A DNA stretch of 64,000 bases from Oerskovia sp042887685 (GCF_042887685.1 NZ_JBHVOS010000005.1:62001-126000); one strand, 5' to 3'; shown: positions 7,500 through 17,008, counted from the first letter of the stretch. A program made the numbers and translations. The notes: generated from the letters alone by a model not told the origin.

Positions 7500-9884
7500 T
7501 TAGCCGAAGATGCCCGGCAGCGTCGCGCGGAACACCTGGTCGGCCTCGCTCAGCGGGATCGTGAAGATGCCCTCGACCTCGAGCGACTCGCCGGTCTCGG
7601 TGACCTCGGCGGGCTCGGTGCCGGTCTCGCCGATCCTGAGGACGGGCACGCCGCGCGCGACGCACGCGTCGACCAGCTTGGTCTCCTCACCGCGCGGCAC
7701 GGCGACGAGCGCGCGGGCCGTGGACTCGGAGAACAGGGCCTCGAACGGGGTCACGCCGTCGCGGGCGGCGAGGCCGTCGATCGAGACCTTGGCGCCCGTG
7801 CCGAAGCGGAGCGACGCCTCGAGGAGGCCCTGGACCAGGCCGCCCTCGGAGAGGTCGTGCGCGGCGGAGACCAGGTCGTCCCGGCTCGCGTTGACGAGCA
7901 CCTCGGCCAGGGCACGCTCGGCGGCGAGGTCGACCTGCGGGGGCACGCCGCCGAGGTGCTGGTGGACGACGTCGGCCCAGGCGGAGCCGTCGAGCTCGGG
8001 GCGGGTCGTGCCGAGGAGGTAGATCGCCTCCCCGGTCTCGCGCCAGCCGGACCCGGTGGCGTGCGCGACGTCGTCGAGCACGCCGAGGACGCCGACGACG
8101 GGCGTCGGGTGGATCGAGGAATCGATCTGCCCCGGCTCCCCCGTGCCGTTGTAGAGCGAGACGTTGCCGCCCGTGACCGGGACGCCGAGGGTCTGGCACG
8201 CGTCGGCCAGGCCTTCGATGGCCTCGACGAGCTGCCACATGGAGTCGGGGTCCTCGGGGGAGCCGAAGTTGAGGCAGTCGGTGATGGCGAGCGGGCGTGC
8301 GCCGGTCGTGGCGACGTTGCGGTACGCCTCGGCGAGCGCGAGCTGGGCACCCGTGCGCGGGTCGAGCTTGGCGTAACGGCCGTTCGCGTCGGTCGCGAGC
8401 GCGACCCCGAGCCCGGTGGTCTCGTCGACGCGGATGACGCCGCCGTCGTCGGGCTGAGCGAGGGCCGTGTTGCCCTGGACGAAGCGGTCGTACTGGTTGG
8501 TGACCCACTCCTTCGACGCGAGGTTGGGCGAGCCGAGCAGGCGCAGCGCGGTCGCGCGGAGCTCGTCGGCCGTCTCGGGACGTGCGAATCGCGCGGCGCC
8601 CTCCCCCGTCGAGATGCTGTCGGCGTTGAGGCCGTCCATCCACGTGGGGCGCGCATAGGGGCGGTGGTAGGTGGGGCCCTCGTGGGCGACCGACTTGGGG
8701 TCGACGTCCACGATGCGCTCGCCCTGGTGGTCGATCGTGAGGCGGCCGGTGCCGGTGACCTCACCGATGACCGAGGTCTCGACGTCCCACTTGCCCGTGA
8801 TGGCGAGGAACTCGTCGAGCTTGTCGGGCGCGACGACCGCCATCATGCGCTCCTGCGACTCCGACATGAGGATCTCGCCCGCGTTGAGCGACGGGTCGCG
8901 CAGCAGGACCGAGTCGAGCTCGACGTGCATGCCGCCGTCACCGTTCGAGGCGAGCTCGGAGGTGGCGCACGAGATGCCGGCCGCGCCCAGGTCCTGGATG
9001 CCCTCGACGACGCGAGCCGCGTAGAGCTCGAGGCAGCACTCGATGAGGACCTTCTCCATGAACGGGTCGCCCACCTGGACCGAGGGGCGCTTGGCGGGCA
9101 CGCCGTCCTCGAACGTCTCGGACGCGAGGATCGAGGCGCCACCGATGCCGTCGCCGCCCGTGCGCGCACCGAACAGGACGACCTTGTTGCCCACGCCCGA
9201 GGCGTTGGCGAGGTGGATGTCCTCGTGGCGCAGCACGCCGATGCACAGCGCGTTCACGAGCGGGTTGCCCTGGTACGAGGAGTCGAACACGAGCTCGCCG
9301 CCGATGTTCGGCAGGCCCAGCGAGTTGCCGTAGCCGCCGACGCCCGAGACGACACCGTGCACGACGCGCGCCGTGTCCGGGTGGTCGACCGCGCCGAAGC
9401 GCAGCTGGTCCATGACGGCCACGGGACGCGCACCCATCGAGATGATGTCGCGCACGATCCCGCCGACACCGGTCGCCGCACCCTGGTAGGGCTCGACGAA
9501 GCTCGGGTGGTTGTGGGACTCGACCTTGAACGTCACGGCCCAGCCGTCGCCGATGTCGACGACGCCCGCGTTCTCACCGATGCCGACGAGGAGGTGCTTC
9601 TTCATCTCGTCGGTCGTCTTCTTGCCGAACGTGCTCAGGTGCACCTTGGACGACTTGTACGAGCAGTGCTCCGACCACATGACGGAGTACATCGCGAGCT
9701 CGGCGGCCGTGGGGCGTCGCCCGAGGATGTCGCGGATGCGCTGGTACTCGTCCGGCTTGAGGCCGAGCTCCGCGAAGGGCTGCGCCTCGTCGGGGGTGGC
9801 GGCTGCGCGCTCGACCGTGTCGAGGTGCGGCCGGTGCTCGGAGGTCGCTGCGGCGGGCGTCGGGGCGTTGCTGGGGGCGGTCAT
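7500..9884 (-). CDS. purL: phosphoribosylformylglycinamidine synthase subunit PurL
   Basis: A 794-residue small-type PurL, the synthetase subunit of the three-part enzyme (PurL, PurQ, PurS) that turns FGAR plus glutamine-derived ammonia into FGAM in purine synthesis. Visible signatures are MWSEHCSYKSSK, KVESHNHPSFVEPYQGAATG, VRDIISMGARPVA, GVGGYGNS and DLGAAGISCA; the second half repeats the AIRS-like fold. The start ATG 9884 follows GAGGG; an upstream in-frame ATG at 9935 lacks a ribosome site. The partner genes purS and purQ lie 23 kb away at 32.8-33.8 kb. A TAAACT -10 at 9974-9979 matches those of purS and purA. Confidence 0.97.
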   Translation of the reverse strand: MTAPSNAPTPAAATSEHRPHLDTVERAAATPDEAQPFAELGLKPDEYQRIRDILGRRPTAAELAMYSVMWSEHCSYKSSKVHLSTFGKKTTDEMKKHLLVGIGENAGVVDIGDGWAVTFKVESHNHPSFVEPYQGAATGVGGIVRDIISMGARPVAVMDQLRFGAVDHPDTARVVHGVVSGVGGYGNSLGLPNIGGELVFDSSYQGNPLVNALCIGVLRHEDIHLANASGVGNKVVLFGARTGGDGIGGASILASETFEDGVPAKRPSVQVGDPFMEKVLIECCLELYAARVVEGIQDLGAAGISCATSELASNGDGGMHVELDSVLLRDPSLNAGEILMSESQERMMAVVAPDKLDEFLAITGKWDVETSVIGEVTGTGRLTIDHQGERIVDVDPKSVAHEGPTYHRPYARPTWMDGLNADSISTGEGAARFARPETADELRATALRLLGSPNLASKEWVTNQYDRFVQGNTALAQPDDGGVIRVDETTGLGVALATDANGRYAKLDPRTGAQLALAEAYRNVATTGARPLAITDCLNFGSPEDPDSMWQLVEAIEGLADACQTLGVPVTGGNVSLYNGTGEPGQIDSSIHPTPVVGVLGVLDDVAHATGSGWRETGEAIYLLGTTRPELDGSAWADVVHQHLGGVPPQVDLAAERALAEVLVNASRDDLVSAAHDLSEGGLVQGLLEASLRFGTGAKVSIDGLAARDGVTPFEALFSESTARALVAVPRGEETKLVDACVARGVPVLRIGETGTEPAEVTETGESLEVEGIFTIPLSEADQVFRATLPGIFG

Positions 9885-9973
9885 CGAATCCCTCGGGGTG
9901 GCGTGCCAGCCGGCGCGTTTCGACGAGCGAGTCATCGAGGAGGCGACCGGCACGGGGCTGCACAGGTGCGGCC

Positions 9974-9979
9974 AGTTTA
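9974..9979 (-). promoter_or_regulatory. purL -10 element TAAACT
   Basis: GGTAAACTGGCC on the minus strand, 90 nt before the purL start. The same core occurs before purS and purA. Confidence 0.55.
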
Positions 9980-10080
9980 CCGGCGGTCGGGAGCGGTGGG
10001 GTCGGGCGTCCACGAACGCGTGCGACGGGCGCTTCCCGGGCAGGTGGGTGGCCGGGTGCGGCCGCCTCGGCAGGCGGAGA

Positions 10081-10086
10081 TAGCCT
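10081..10086 (+). promoter_or_regulatory. -10 element TAGCCT, leaderless lipoprotein gene
   Basis: TAGCCT is followed by six nt and GTG 10093. No ribosome site precedes the start, as expected for a leaderless mRNA. Confidence 0.5.
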
Positions 10087-10092
10087 CGCACG

Positions 10093-11127
10093 GTGACCTC
10101 CCTCGTACGTCTCCCCCGCCCGCGCGCCACCCTGGTGGTGGGCACGGTCGTGGCGGTCCTGCTGACGGGCTGCTCCCTGCCCGACGGCGTCGCACCCGTC
10201 CGGCCCACGTCCGCGGCTTCCGAGGGGGCTGCGTCGGGAGAGCCCTCGCCGTCCCCGGCGACTGAGCGGCCCACGGTGACGAAGGTCCTCTCGGCCGACG
10301 GGATCGAGCTCGTGCTGACGGTGCCGCTCGGGACGGCTGACGAGGCTGACGGGGGCGGCCCCGGCGGCGGGGCCGACGGGGGCGATGGGGCTGACGGCGC
10401 CGGAGGCGAGCCCGTCACGGTCACCCCGGACGAGGACGGGTCGAGCCGTGTCGCGTTCGTCCTGCCCGCCGACGGGGCGACGACGGGCCCCTCGTCAGGG
10501 AGCACCCCGACCGGCGACACCGACGCCGTGAGCAGCGCGGTGCCCGCGACGCTCGACCTCGTCTCCCCTGCGGACGGCTCCCTGGTACGCAACAGCGACG
10601 CCAGCATCACCGTCCTCGACGCCGCGGGCACCCCGCTCGGTGGGCTGTCGGCGCCGGAGGCGACGGAGACGTCCGGGTCGGCGGGCCGTGCAGGGGTCGT
10701 GGTCGTGGCGCCGACCCGCGCGGAGGTGCACGCGAAGGCCTGGGGGGCGACGCCGTCGGGCAGCGGGGGCGACCAGGGCACGGACGGTTCCGAGACCGGG
10801 GGCGCAGCGGGTCCGGGAGGCTGGACCGTGACCACCTGGCTGGGGGCGCAGGGCGTGCGCAGCGCGACCTGGGGCGAGCGGGAGGGCGGACGCTCGCTCG
10901 CGGTGGACCCGACGCCGTGGGCGCGGCAGTCGGGCATCGTGGGCGAGGCGACGGCCTGGGCGCAGCTCGTCGCGAGCGAGCCCGAGGCCGCGTCCAGGAC
11001 GATGCGCGACCAGTTCGACTGCCACGCCCTGGGTGCGACCGACAAGAAGACGTGGAACCTGGAGCCGTGGCGCCCGGACGTCGGGTTCCTCGCGATGGCC
11101 GCAGCCCGCTGCAACCCGACGCCCTAG
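10093..11127 (+). CDS. DUF2599-type secreted lipoprotein
   Basis: A 344-residue exported protein. Residues 1-27 form a lipoprotein signal with lipobox LLTGC (Cys27). A long Gly/Asp/Ser/Pro-rich region (30-150) follows, then a middle domain with LDLVSPADGSLVRNSD. The last 110 residues match the DUF2599 pattern: WLGAQGVRSATWGEREGG, SLAVDPTPWAR, MRDQFDCHALGA, KKTWNLEPWRPDVGFL and a final CNP. The two Cys of FDCHA and RCNP may form a disulfide. Function of DUF2599 is unknown. It diverges from purL over a 208-bp gap that holds both promoters. Confidence 0.8.
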   Translation: MTSLVRLPRPRATLVVGTVVAVLLTGCSLPDGVAPVRPTSAASEGAASGEPSPSPATERPTVTKVLSADGIELVLTVPLGTADEADGGGPGGGADGGDGADGAGGEPVTVTPDEDGSSRVAFVLPADGATTGPSSGSTPTGDTDAVSSAVPATLDLVSPADGSLVRNSDASITVLDAAGTPLGGLSAPEATETSGSAGRAGVVVVAPTRAEVHAKAWGATPSGSGGDQGTDGSETGGAAGPGGWTVTTWLGAQGVRSATWGEREGGRSLAVDPTPWARQSGIVGEATAWAQLVASEPEAASRTMRDQFDCHALGATDKKTWNLEPWRPDVGFLAMAAARCNPTP

Positions 11128-11147
11128 CCGGGGCCCTCCTCGGTGCC

Positions 11148-11223
11148 GAGCATGCGGTGGGCGTCGAGAATCGGCGGAATCCGGACGCCAACCGCATGCT
11201 CGACCGACGCCAACCGCATGGTC
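11148..11223. terminator. inverted repeat with an extra direct copy of one arm
   Basis: Arms 11148-11165 (GAGCATGCGGTGGGCGTC) and 11184-11201 pair with one mismatch. A third, nearly identical arm copy follows at 11206-11223. It separates the lipoprotein gene and the convergent GNAT gene. Confidence 0.7.
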
Positions 11224-11244
11224 GGCCCCTCGCCGGGCACCCGC

Positions 11245-12000
11245 TCAGTCGAGCCCCAGCATCTCCCTGACCGGTCCGACGCCGTGCAGCGTCACGTCGG
11301 GGCGCAGCACCTCCGGGCGCGCGTCCCAGTCCTCGCGGTCGAGGCGGTACCGGACGTCGCCCGCGGGCTTGCCCTCGCGGGCGAGCGTCGCCGTGCCGTT
11401 GGGCCGGTACCCGATCTTGCGCGTGACGCCGTTCGAGGGGCCGTTGTCCTCCCAGGCCGACGTCGTGGCCGTCCGGGCGTCGAACCCCGTGAAGAGGAGC
11501 TCGAGGATCATGAGGCGGGCCAGCGTGCCGACGCCCGCACCCTGGTGCCGGCGCCCCAGCCACGAGCCCGACTCCGCCGTGCGGGTCACGGGGAAGTCGG
11601 TCGCGGTGAGGGCCTGCACGCCCAGCACCTCGCCGTCGCGGACCACGGCCAGCTCGATCGCCCACGACGCGGGCGCGATCCGCGACGCCGCGCCCCACTG
11701 GTAGGCCAGGATGCTGCGGCCGACCTCGACCGCGGTTCCGCGCGACCACGGGAACACGAAGGGCATGAACCCCTCGTCGTGGATCCCCTCGCCGCCGACG
11801 ACCGCGAGCCGGTACAGGAGGTCCTCGTCCAGGTGACGCAGCTCGAGATCTCCGGAGACGACGCGCAGCCCCGACGGGGGCCAGAGCTCGGCGCGCGTGG
11901 GCCGCGCGGGGCCGGGGGCGGGGGCGGGGCCGGGTTCTGCCGGTGAGGGGGCGTCGGGGCTGGTGTCGGGGGCAGGGACGGCTGCGGGGTCGGGTGCCAT
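11245..12000 (-). CDS. GNAT-family N-acetyltransferase
   Basis: A 251-residue protein with a Pro/Ala-rich, probably disordered start (residues 1-40), then a RimJ/RimL-like GNAT fold. LELRHLDEDLLYRLAVVG opens the domain; GSWLGRRHQGAGVGTLARLMI is the acetyl-CoA phosphate-binding motif A (Q/RxxGxG/A as HQGAGVG). The later NGPSNGVTRKIGY is the usual 'second amino group' strand region. The substrate is unknown. CAGGAT lies six nt before ATG 12000, a weaker form of the leaderless promoter. Confidence 0.8.
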   Translation of the reverse strand: MAPDPAAVPAPDTSPDAPSPAEPGPAPAPGPARPTRAELWPPSGLRVVSGDLELRHLDEDLLYRLAVVGGEGIHDEGFMPFVFPWSRGTAVEVGRSILAYQWGAASRIAPASWAIELAVVRDGEVLGVQALTATDFPVTRTAESGSWLGRRHQGAGVGTLARLMILELLFTGFDARTATTSAWEDNGPSNGVTRKIGYRPNGTATLAREGKPAGDVRYRLDREDWDARPEVLRPDVTLHGVGPVREMLGLD

Positions 12001-12208
12001 CGGAGCATCCTGGCCGGGTGCCCCGGGTGCGTCAACAGGTTTGCCCCGTCCCGCTCGCGACGGGTTGGGCCGGACGCACGACGGGACCCGCCGGCCCGAG
12101 CTGACGGCTGGTGGTCGTCAGGTCGAGCGGGCGGGTCCCGGGTTCCCTCGGCGGCGGTACCGCTCCGCCGTCGGTCCGAGGTCGTTCGTGCGGCAGTGTC
12201 GTGCGGTC

Positions 12209-12261
12209 GAGCACGGGGTTGGGGTCGTCGTGGGTCGGATGACGACCTCAACCCCGTGCTC
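12209..12261. terminator. 21-bp-arm inverted repeat after the acyl-CoA oxidase gene
   Basis: Arms 12209-12229 and 12241-12261 differ by one base around an 11-nt loop. The element begins 20 nt beyond the stop at 12281. A second GC-rich inverted repeat (CGGGACCCGC with GCGGGTCCCG, around 12080-12143) lies next to it; nothing else is visible in 12001-12280. Confidence 0.7.
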
Positions 12262-12280
12262 GGCACCGTGACGACGGGCG

Positions 12281-14464
12281 TCAGCGCCTCGCGATCCTCG
12301 ACCCGCCGCGTGCCGCCGCCTTCGCCGCGGCCTTCTCGCGGGCCTTGATCGACTTCTCGCTCACGGGCTCGTCGCCGCTCGCGCGCAGCTGCCGGTAGTA
12401 CTCGCGGGCCTCGTCCTGGCGGACCTGCTCGGCGCCCGACGCGATCTTGGCGCGCAGGTGCTCGGGGCCGTAGCCCCAGGCGTCGACGAGGTCCTGGGCG
12501 TGCGGCCGCAGTCGCGCGACGAGGCGGTCGACGTACCCGCTGACGGTGCGCGCACGCTGCGCGGACAGACGCCCGTTGACGAGGTACCACGCGAGGTTGC
12601 GCTCGATGGTCGTGAGCCCGAACAGGTCGCGCACCCACGTGAGGACCTGGCGCGTGCCCGCGTCCTCGATCGTGTCGAGCGCCTGCGTGAACGCCTCCCA
12701 GTGCAGCAGGTCGGCGTGCGCCTTCGCCATCTCGATGAGCTCGTGCTGGTGCTCGTTGAAGAGCTCGGCGGCCTTCTCAGGGGTGGCCTTCTGGGCCGGG
12801 CGCAGGGCTGCGGCGACGTCGGCGACCATGGTCTCGACGCGGTCGGTCAGCAGGTCGCGCTGGTTGCCGACGTCCTTGAGGTGCCCGACGGCGCGGCGCG
12901 GGTCGCCCACGTCCGCGAGGGTCTGCGCGGCGCGCTTGAGGGGCGTGCGGTGCAGCGCGGCGTCGGCGGCCTGCTCGACGACGAACCGGGCCATCTGCCC
13001 GGGGGTGATGTCCTTGAACTCCTTGCCGTAGTCGGCCAGGAGCCGCTTGGCGACGAGCTGGAGCAGGACCGTGTTGTCGCCCTCGAACGTGACGTACACG
13101 TCCATGTCGGCACGCAGGCTCGTGAGCCGGTTCTCGGTGAGGAACCCGGCGCCGCCGCAGGCCTCGCGGGCCTCCTGGAGCGTGTCGAGCGCGAACCAGG
13201 TGCTGAGCGGCTTGAGCGAGGCCGCCATGGTCTCGAGGTCCTCGCGCGAGGAGGGGGTGTCGTTCTCGCCCGAGAACACGGTGTCGAACAGGTCGAGCAG
13301 GCGGTCGTGCGCGAAGTGCATCGCGTACGTCTGCGCGATGCGCGGGATCAGTCGGCGCTGGTGCGTGCCGTAGTCGAGGATCACGACCTCGTCGACGGCC
13401 GAGGCGCCGTTGAACTGGCGGCGCTGGTTGCCGTAGGTCACGGCGGTCGCGAGGCCCAGCTTCGACGCGGTGATCGCGGCGCCGTCGAGCGAGACGCGGC
13501 CCTGGACGAGCGAGCCGAGCATCGTGAAGAAGCGGCGCCCGGGGCTGTCGATCGGCGAGGTGTAGGTGCCGTCCTCGGCGACCTGACCGTAGCGGGCCAG
13601 GAGGTTCTCGCGCGGGACGCGCACGTGCGTGAAGTGCAGGCGACCGTTGTCGATGCCGTTGAGCCCGCCCTTGAGCCCGTCGTCCTCCCCGCCGACGCCG
13701 GGCAAGAACGCACCGGCCCCTCCGTCAGCAGTGGTCTCGCGGATGGGCGCGTAGAACGCGTGGACGCCGTGGTTGACGCCGTTCGTCACGAGCTGCGCGA
13801 AGACGACCGCCGCGGTCCCGTTGACGGCCGCGTTGCCGAGGTAGTCCTTCCACGCCCCGCGGAACGGGGTGTGGACGACGAACTCCTGCGTCGCGACGTC
13901 GTAGGTCGCGGTGGTCGCGATCGAGGCGACGTCCGAGCCGTGGCCCGTCTCGGTCATGGCGAACGCGCCCGGCACGGAGGCGTCCATCGCGGCCGGGAGC
14001 AGGCGGTCCTGCTGCTCGGGCGTGCCGAGGTGCAGGATCGCCGCGGCGAACAGGCCCCACTGGACGCCCGCCTTGATCTGGAGCGAGGGGTCGGCGGCGA
14101 CGAGCTCCTCGAACCCGGCGAGGTTGCCGCCCGCGTCGTCCTGCCCGCCGAGCCGTGTGGGGAACCCGCGGTGCACCTGCCCGATCTCGACGAGCTGCTT
14201 GACCTGGTCCATGACGCGCTCGCGGTGCTCGGTGAGCGAGAGCCCCTCGACGCGCTGGAAGCGCTCCTCGCCGGCGGTCGCGCGCGCCTTGGCGCGCAGG
14301 TCCGCCCAGCGGCCCAGGAGCTGGTGGGAGAGGTCGGCCACGTCGATGCGGACCTCGCCCGCGGGCATCGGGGGTGTGACGCCTGCGGCGGGGATCGAGG
14401 TGGAGGTGGCTGCGCCGTCGCCGCGGGTGTCGCGGGCGGTGGTGCGGTCTGAGGTGGTGGTCAT
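12281..14464 (-). CDS. acyl-CoA oxidase/dehydrogenase family protein
   Basis: A 727-residue flavoprotein of the acyl-CoA oxidase branch. MTETGHGSDVASIATTATYD is the FAD-binding region typical of peroxisomal oxidases; WKDYLGNAA and the loop with FFTMLGSLVQGRVSLDG follow. FEGDNTVLLQLVAKRL near residue 470 carries the usual catalytic Glu position, and a C-terminal oxidase domain with a basic KAREKAAAKAAARGG tail ends the protein. It introduces the trans-2 double bond into acyl-CoA. The position beside fadA2/fabG4/htdX-like genes recalls mycobacterial FadE5. Start ATG 14464 has AGGAG six nt upstream. The TetR gene lies 38 nt upstream, likely co-transcribed. Confidence 0.88.
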   Translation of the reverse strand: MTTTSDRTTARDTRGDGAATSTSIPAAGVTPPMPAGEVRIDVADLSHQLLGRWADLRAKARATAGEERFQRVEGLSLTEHRERVMDQVKQLVEIGQVHRGFPTRLGGQDDAGGNLAGFEELVAADPSLQIKAGVQWGLFAAAILHLGTPEQQDRLLPAAMDASVPGAFAMTETGHGSDVASIATTATYDVATQEFVVHTPFRGAWKDYLGNAAVNGTAAVVFAQLVTNGVNHGVHAFYAPIRETTADGGAGAFLPGVGGEDDGLKGGLNGIDNGRLHFTHVRVPRENLLARYGQVAEDGTYTSPIDSPGRRFFTMLGSLVQGRVSLDGAAITASKLGLATAVTYGNQRRQFNGASAVDEVVILDYGTHQRRLIPRIAQTYAMHFAHDRLLDLFDTVFSGENDTPSSREDLETMAASLKPLSTWFALDTLQEAREACGGAGFLTENRLTSLRADMDVYVTFEGDNTVLLQLVAKRLLADYGKEFKDITPGQMARFVVEQAADAALHRTPLKRAAQTLADVGDPRRAVGHLKDVGNQRDLLTDRVETMVADVAAALRPAQKATPEKAAELFNEHQHELIEMAKAHADLLHWEAFTQALDTIEDAGTRQVLTWVRDLFGLTTIERNLAWYLVNGRLSAQRARTVSGYVDRLVARLRPHAQDLVDAWGYGPEHLRAKIASGAEQVRQDEAREYYRQLRASGDEPVSEKSIKAREKAAAKAAARGGSRIARR

Positions 14465-14502
14465 CGGGACTCCTGTGTGCCGGTGGTTGCCATGAGGGAG
14501 GT

Positions 14503-15273
14503 TCAGAGGTCGTCGGTCGAGGGGGTGGCGTCCGCGGCGGGCGTCGAGCCGCGCCCGCGGGCCATGACCCCGACGGGTCCGCCCCACAGCCAGGCGGCGA
14601 CGCGCTCGGTGAGCTCGTCGCGGTCGGGGGCGTCGGGGCCGTCGTGGTTCCCGAGCCACCACTCGCCGGCGCCGCGCACGAACCCGACGGCTCCTGCGGC
14701 CCACGCGGCGGCGTCGGCGGGGCTCACGTCGGTCGCCCGGGTGAAGGGCTGGGCGACCAGCTGGGTCACGGAGTCGAGGAACGCCGCGAGGGGCGCGGAG
14801 GCGGTGCGGGCCGTGCCGTCGGTGCCCGCGATCGCGCCCGTGCGGGTCACGAAGTAGTAGACGTTGGGTGAGCTCGCGATCATCTCGAGGTACACGCCGA
14901 CCATGGCGCGCAGCGCGCGGCGCGGGGTCTCGGCGGACTCCGCGGCCTGGGTCAGGGCGTCGTGCATCTGCCCGACGACCGAGGCGCCGATCGCGATCTG
15001 CAGCCCCGTCTTGTCCTCGAAGTAGCGGTAGATGATCGACTTGGACGTGCCCGAGGCCGCCGCGATCTCGTCCATGGAGACCCCGGGGCCACCCTTGTGG
15101 ACGGCCTTGCGGGCCGCGTGCACGAGCTCGGCGCGACGGATGGCGCGGTGGTCGTCCCAGCGGGTCGAGCGGCCGTCGGTCACGGGGGCAGGGGGCGGGG
15201 TGCGTCCGGGGTCGCGAGAGAGCACGGCAGTGCGGGGTCTCCCGGCTCGTCCGTTCGTGTCGCCGTTGATCAC
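14503..15273 (-). CDS. TetR-family regulator of the acyl-CoA locus
   Basis: A 256-residue one-domain repressor with an N-terminal helix-turn-helix: IRRAELVHAARKAVHKGG, then MDEIAAASGTSKSIIYRYFE, the classical TetR recognition helix. The remaining 150 residues form the ligand/dimer domain, with AWAAGAVGFVRGAGEWWLG. The start GTG 15273 follows GGAGG. It heads the unit with the acyl-CoA oxidase and is divergent from the thiolase operon, so it probably controls both. An inverted repeat at 15399-15439 is the likely operator. Acyl-CoA as the ligand is inference from context. Confidence 0.88.
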   Translation of the reverse strand: MINGDTNGRAGRPRTAVLSRDPGRTPPPAPVTDGRSTRWDDHRAIRRAELVHAARKAVHKGGPGVSMDEIAAASGTSKSIIYRYFEDKTGLQIAIGASVVGQMHDALTQAAESAETPRRALRAMVGVYLEMIASSPNVYYFVTRTGAIAGTDGTARTASAPLAAFLDSVTQLVAQPFTRATDVSPADAAAWAAGAVGFVRGAGEWWLGNHDGPDAPDRDELTERVAAWLWGGPVGVMARGRGSTPAADATPSTDDL

Positions 15274-15398
15274 GCAGTCCTCCAGTGGTGCCCGACGTCG
15301 GTGTCGTCCCTGGTCGTCCGTCCGGCGGTCCGCGAGTGGCCGGCCGGGCGGCGCCCTCTCGAGGCGGGGACCGCCGGGGCGCAGGGAGCGAGGGGTGT

Positions 15399-15439
15399 GA
15401 CCCACCTCACGGTACCGAGAGTATCAGGTACTGTGGGTC
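15399..15439. promoter_or_regulatory. candidate TetR operator between divergent acyl-CoA operons
   Basis: Nested inverted repeats: outer GACCCAC (15399-15405) with GTGGGTC (15433-15439), and inner GTACC (15412-15416) with GGTAC (15427-15431). The core GTACCGAGAGTATCAGGTAC is relatively AT-rich and lies in the 233-bp divergent gap next to the TetR gene. Confidence 0.55.
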
Positions 15440-15506
15440 TTGGACACCGCGTGGATCGCGCCCGCGGTCCCCACCCTCAGCAACGACGCGAGAGAGAGCA
15501 GGCGAA

Positions 15507-16997
15507 GTGGCCACCCCGAAGACACCCCAGACCACCACCCCCGGAACCGACGAGCGGCCGGAAGCGCAGCCCGTCGAGCAGCCCGGGCGCACGCCCGCCC
15601 CTCGCGACGCCTACGTCCTGGGCGGCAACCGCATCCCGTTCGCCCGCGCGGGCGGCAAGTACACGGGAGCCGGCAACCAGGACATGTTCACGGCGGCCCT
15701 CGAAGGGCTCGTGGCCCGCTACGGCCTCCAGGGCGAGCGCCTGGGCGAGGTCGTCGGCGGTGCCGTCCTCAAGCACTCGCGCGACTTCAACCTGGTCCGC
15801 GAGTCCGTCCTCGGGTCGTCGCTCTCGCCCCAGACCCCCGCGTTCGACCTCCAGCAGGCGTGCGCGACGGGCCTCGAGGCCGTCGTGACCGTGTCCAACA
15901 AGATCCGCCTCGGGCAGATCGAGTCGGGCGTCGCGGGCGGCTCCGACACCGTGTCCGACGCCCCGATCGCGGTGAGCGAGGGGCTGCGCAAGGCGCTGCT
16001 CAAGGCCAGCCACGCCAAGACGCTCGGGGCACGCCTCAAGGCGTTCGCCGCCGTGCGCCCGGGCGACCTGGCACCGTCGACGCCCAGCACGGGAGAACCT
16101 CGCACGGGGCTGTCGATGGGTGAGCACCAGGCGATCACCACCGCCGCCTGGGGCATCACGCGCGAGGCGCAGGACGAGGTCGCCCTGAACAGCCACCTGA
16201 ACCTCGCCGCCGCGTGGAAGGACGGGTTCTTCGACGACCTCGTGACCCCGTTCCGCGGCCTCACGCAGGACCAGAACATGCGCGCCGACTCGTCCGCCGA
16301 GAAGCTCGCGTCGCTCAAGCCGGTCTTCGGCAAGCACCTCACGCCGAGCGCGCCCACGCACGGGGCCGCGGCGCGCGGCACCTCGGGCGGAGCCGCGGAG
16401 CACGCCCTGCCGACGGGGCCCACGATGACCGCCGGCAACTCGACGCCCCTGACCGACGGCGCGTCCGTCGTCCTGCTCGGCTCCCGCGAGTGGGCCGCAG
16501 AGCACGACCTGCCCCTCCTCGCCCGCGTGGTCGACGCCGAGTCCGCCGCGGTCGACTTCGTCCACGGTCACGAGGGGTTGCTCATGGCGCCGGCGCACGC
16601 AGTTCCCCGCCTGCTGGCCCGCAACGGTCTGGCGCTCGAGGACTTCGACTTCTACGAGATCCACGAGGCCTTCGCCTCGACCGTCCTGACGACCCTGGCC
16701 GCGTGGGAGGACGACGACTACTGCCGGACCGAGCTCGGCCTCGACGGCGCGTTCGGGTCGATCGACCGGACGCGCCTCAACGTCCACGGCTCGTCGCTCG
16801 CTGCAGGGCACCCGTTCGCCGCGACCGGCGGGCGCATCGTCGCGACGGCCGCGAAGCTCGTGGCCGACAAGGCCCGCGAGACGGGCCGCCCGGCCCGCGT
16901 GCTCATCTCGATCTGCGCTGCGGGCGGCCTGGGCCTCGCCGCGATCCTCGAGAGCGCGAGCCCGGCCACCACGACCGCACAGAGCACCGAGAGCTGA
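15507..16997 (+). CDS. fadA2: acetyl-CoA C-acyltransferase (thiolase), FadA2-like
   Basis: A 496-residue thiolase that cleaves 3-ketoacyl-CoA with CoA at the end of beta-oxidation. The acylated Cys is in DLQQACATGLEAV, the His of the second motif in HEAFAS, and GHPFAATGGR with ISICAAGGLGLA completes the active site. A 30-residue Thr/Pro-rich start precedes DAYVLGGNRIPFAR. The mid-chain loop with HGAAARGTSGGAAEHALPTG is longer than usual. Start GTG 15507 follows a purine-rich GAGAGAGCAGG. It leads an operon with the FabG4-like and MaoC genes; the symbol rests on synteny with Rv0243. Confidence 0.88.
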   Translation: MATPKTPQTTTPGTDERPEAQPVEQPGRTPAPRDAYVLGGNRIPFARAGGKYTGAGNQDMFTAALEGLVARYGLQGERLGEVVGGAVLKHSRDFNLVRESVLGSSLSPQTPAFDLQQACATGLEAVVTVSNKIRLGQIESGVAGGSDTVSDAPIAVSEGLRKALLKASHAKTLGARLKAFAAVRPGDLAPSTPSTGEPRTGLSMGEHQAITTAAWGITREAQDEVALNSHLNLAAAWKDGFFDDLVTPFRGLTQDQNMRADSSAEKLASLKPVFGKHLTPSAPTHGAAARGTSGGAAEHALPTGPTMTAGNSTPLTDGASVVLLGSREWAAEHDLPLLARVVDAESAAVDFVHGHEGLLMAPAHAVPRLLARNGLALEDFDFYEIHEAFASTVLTTLAAWEDDDYCRTELGLDGAFGSIDRTRLNVHGSSLAAGHPFAATGGRIVATAAKLVADKARETGRPARVLISICAAGGLGLAAILESASPATTTAQSTES

Positions 16998-17008
16998 GGG
17001 AGCCCACC

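Noticed and set aside
9884..9935. Extended purL start at ATG 9935
   Set aside because: No ribosome site and no similarity to PurL; ATG 9884 has GAGGG at a usable distance.
6570..10265. A 1,231-codon plus-strand frame opposite purL
   Set aside because: Antisense shadow of purL; no recognisable motif.
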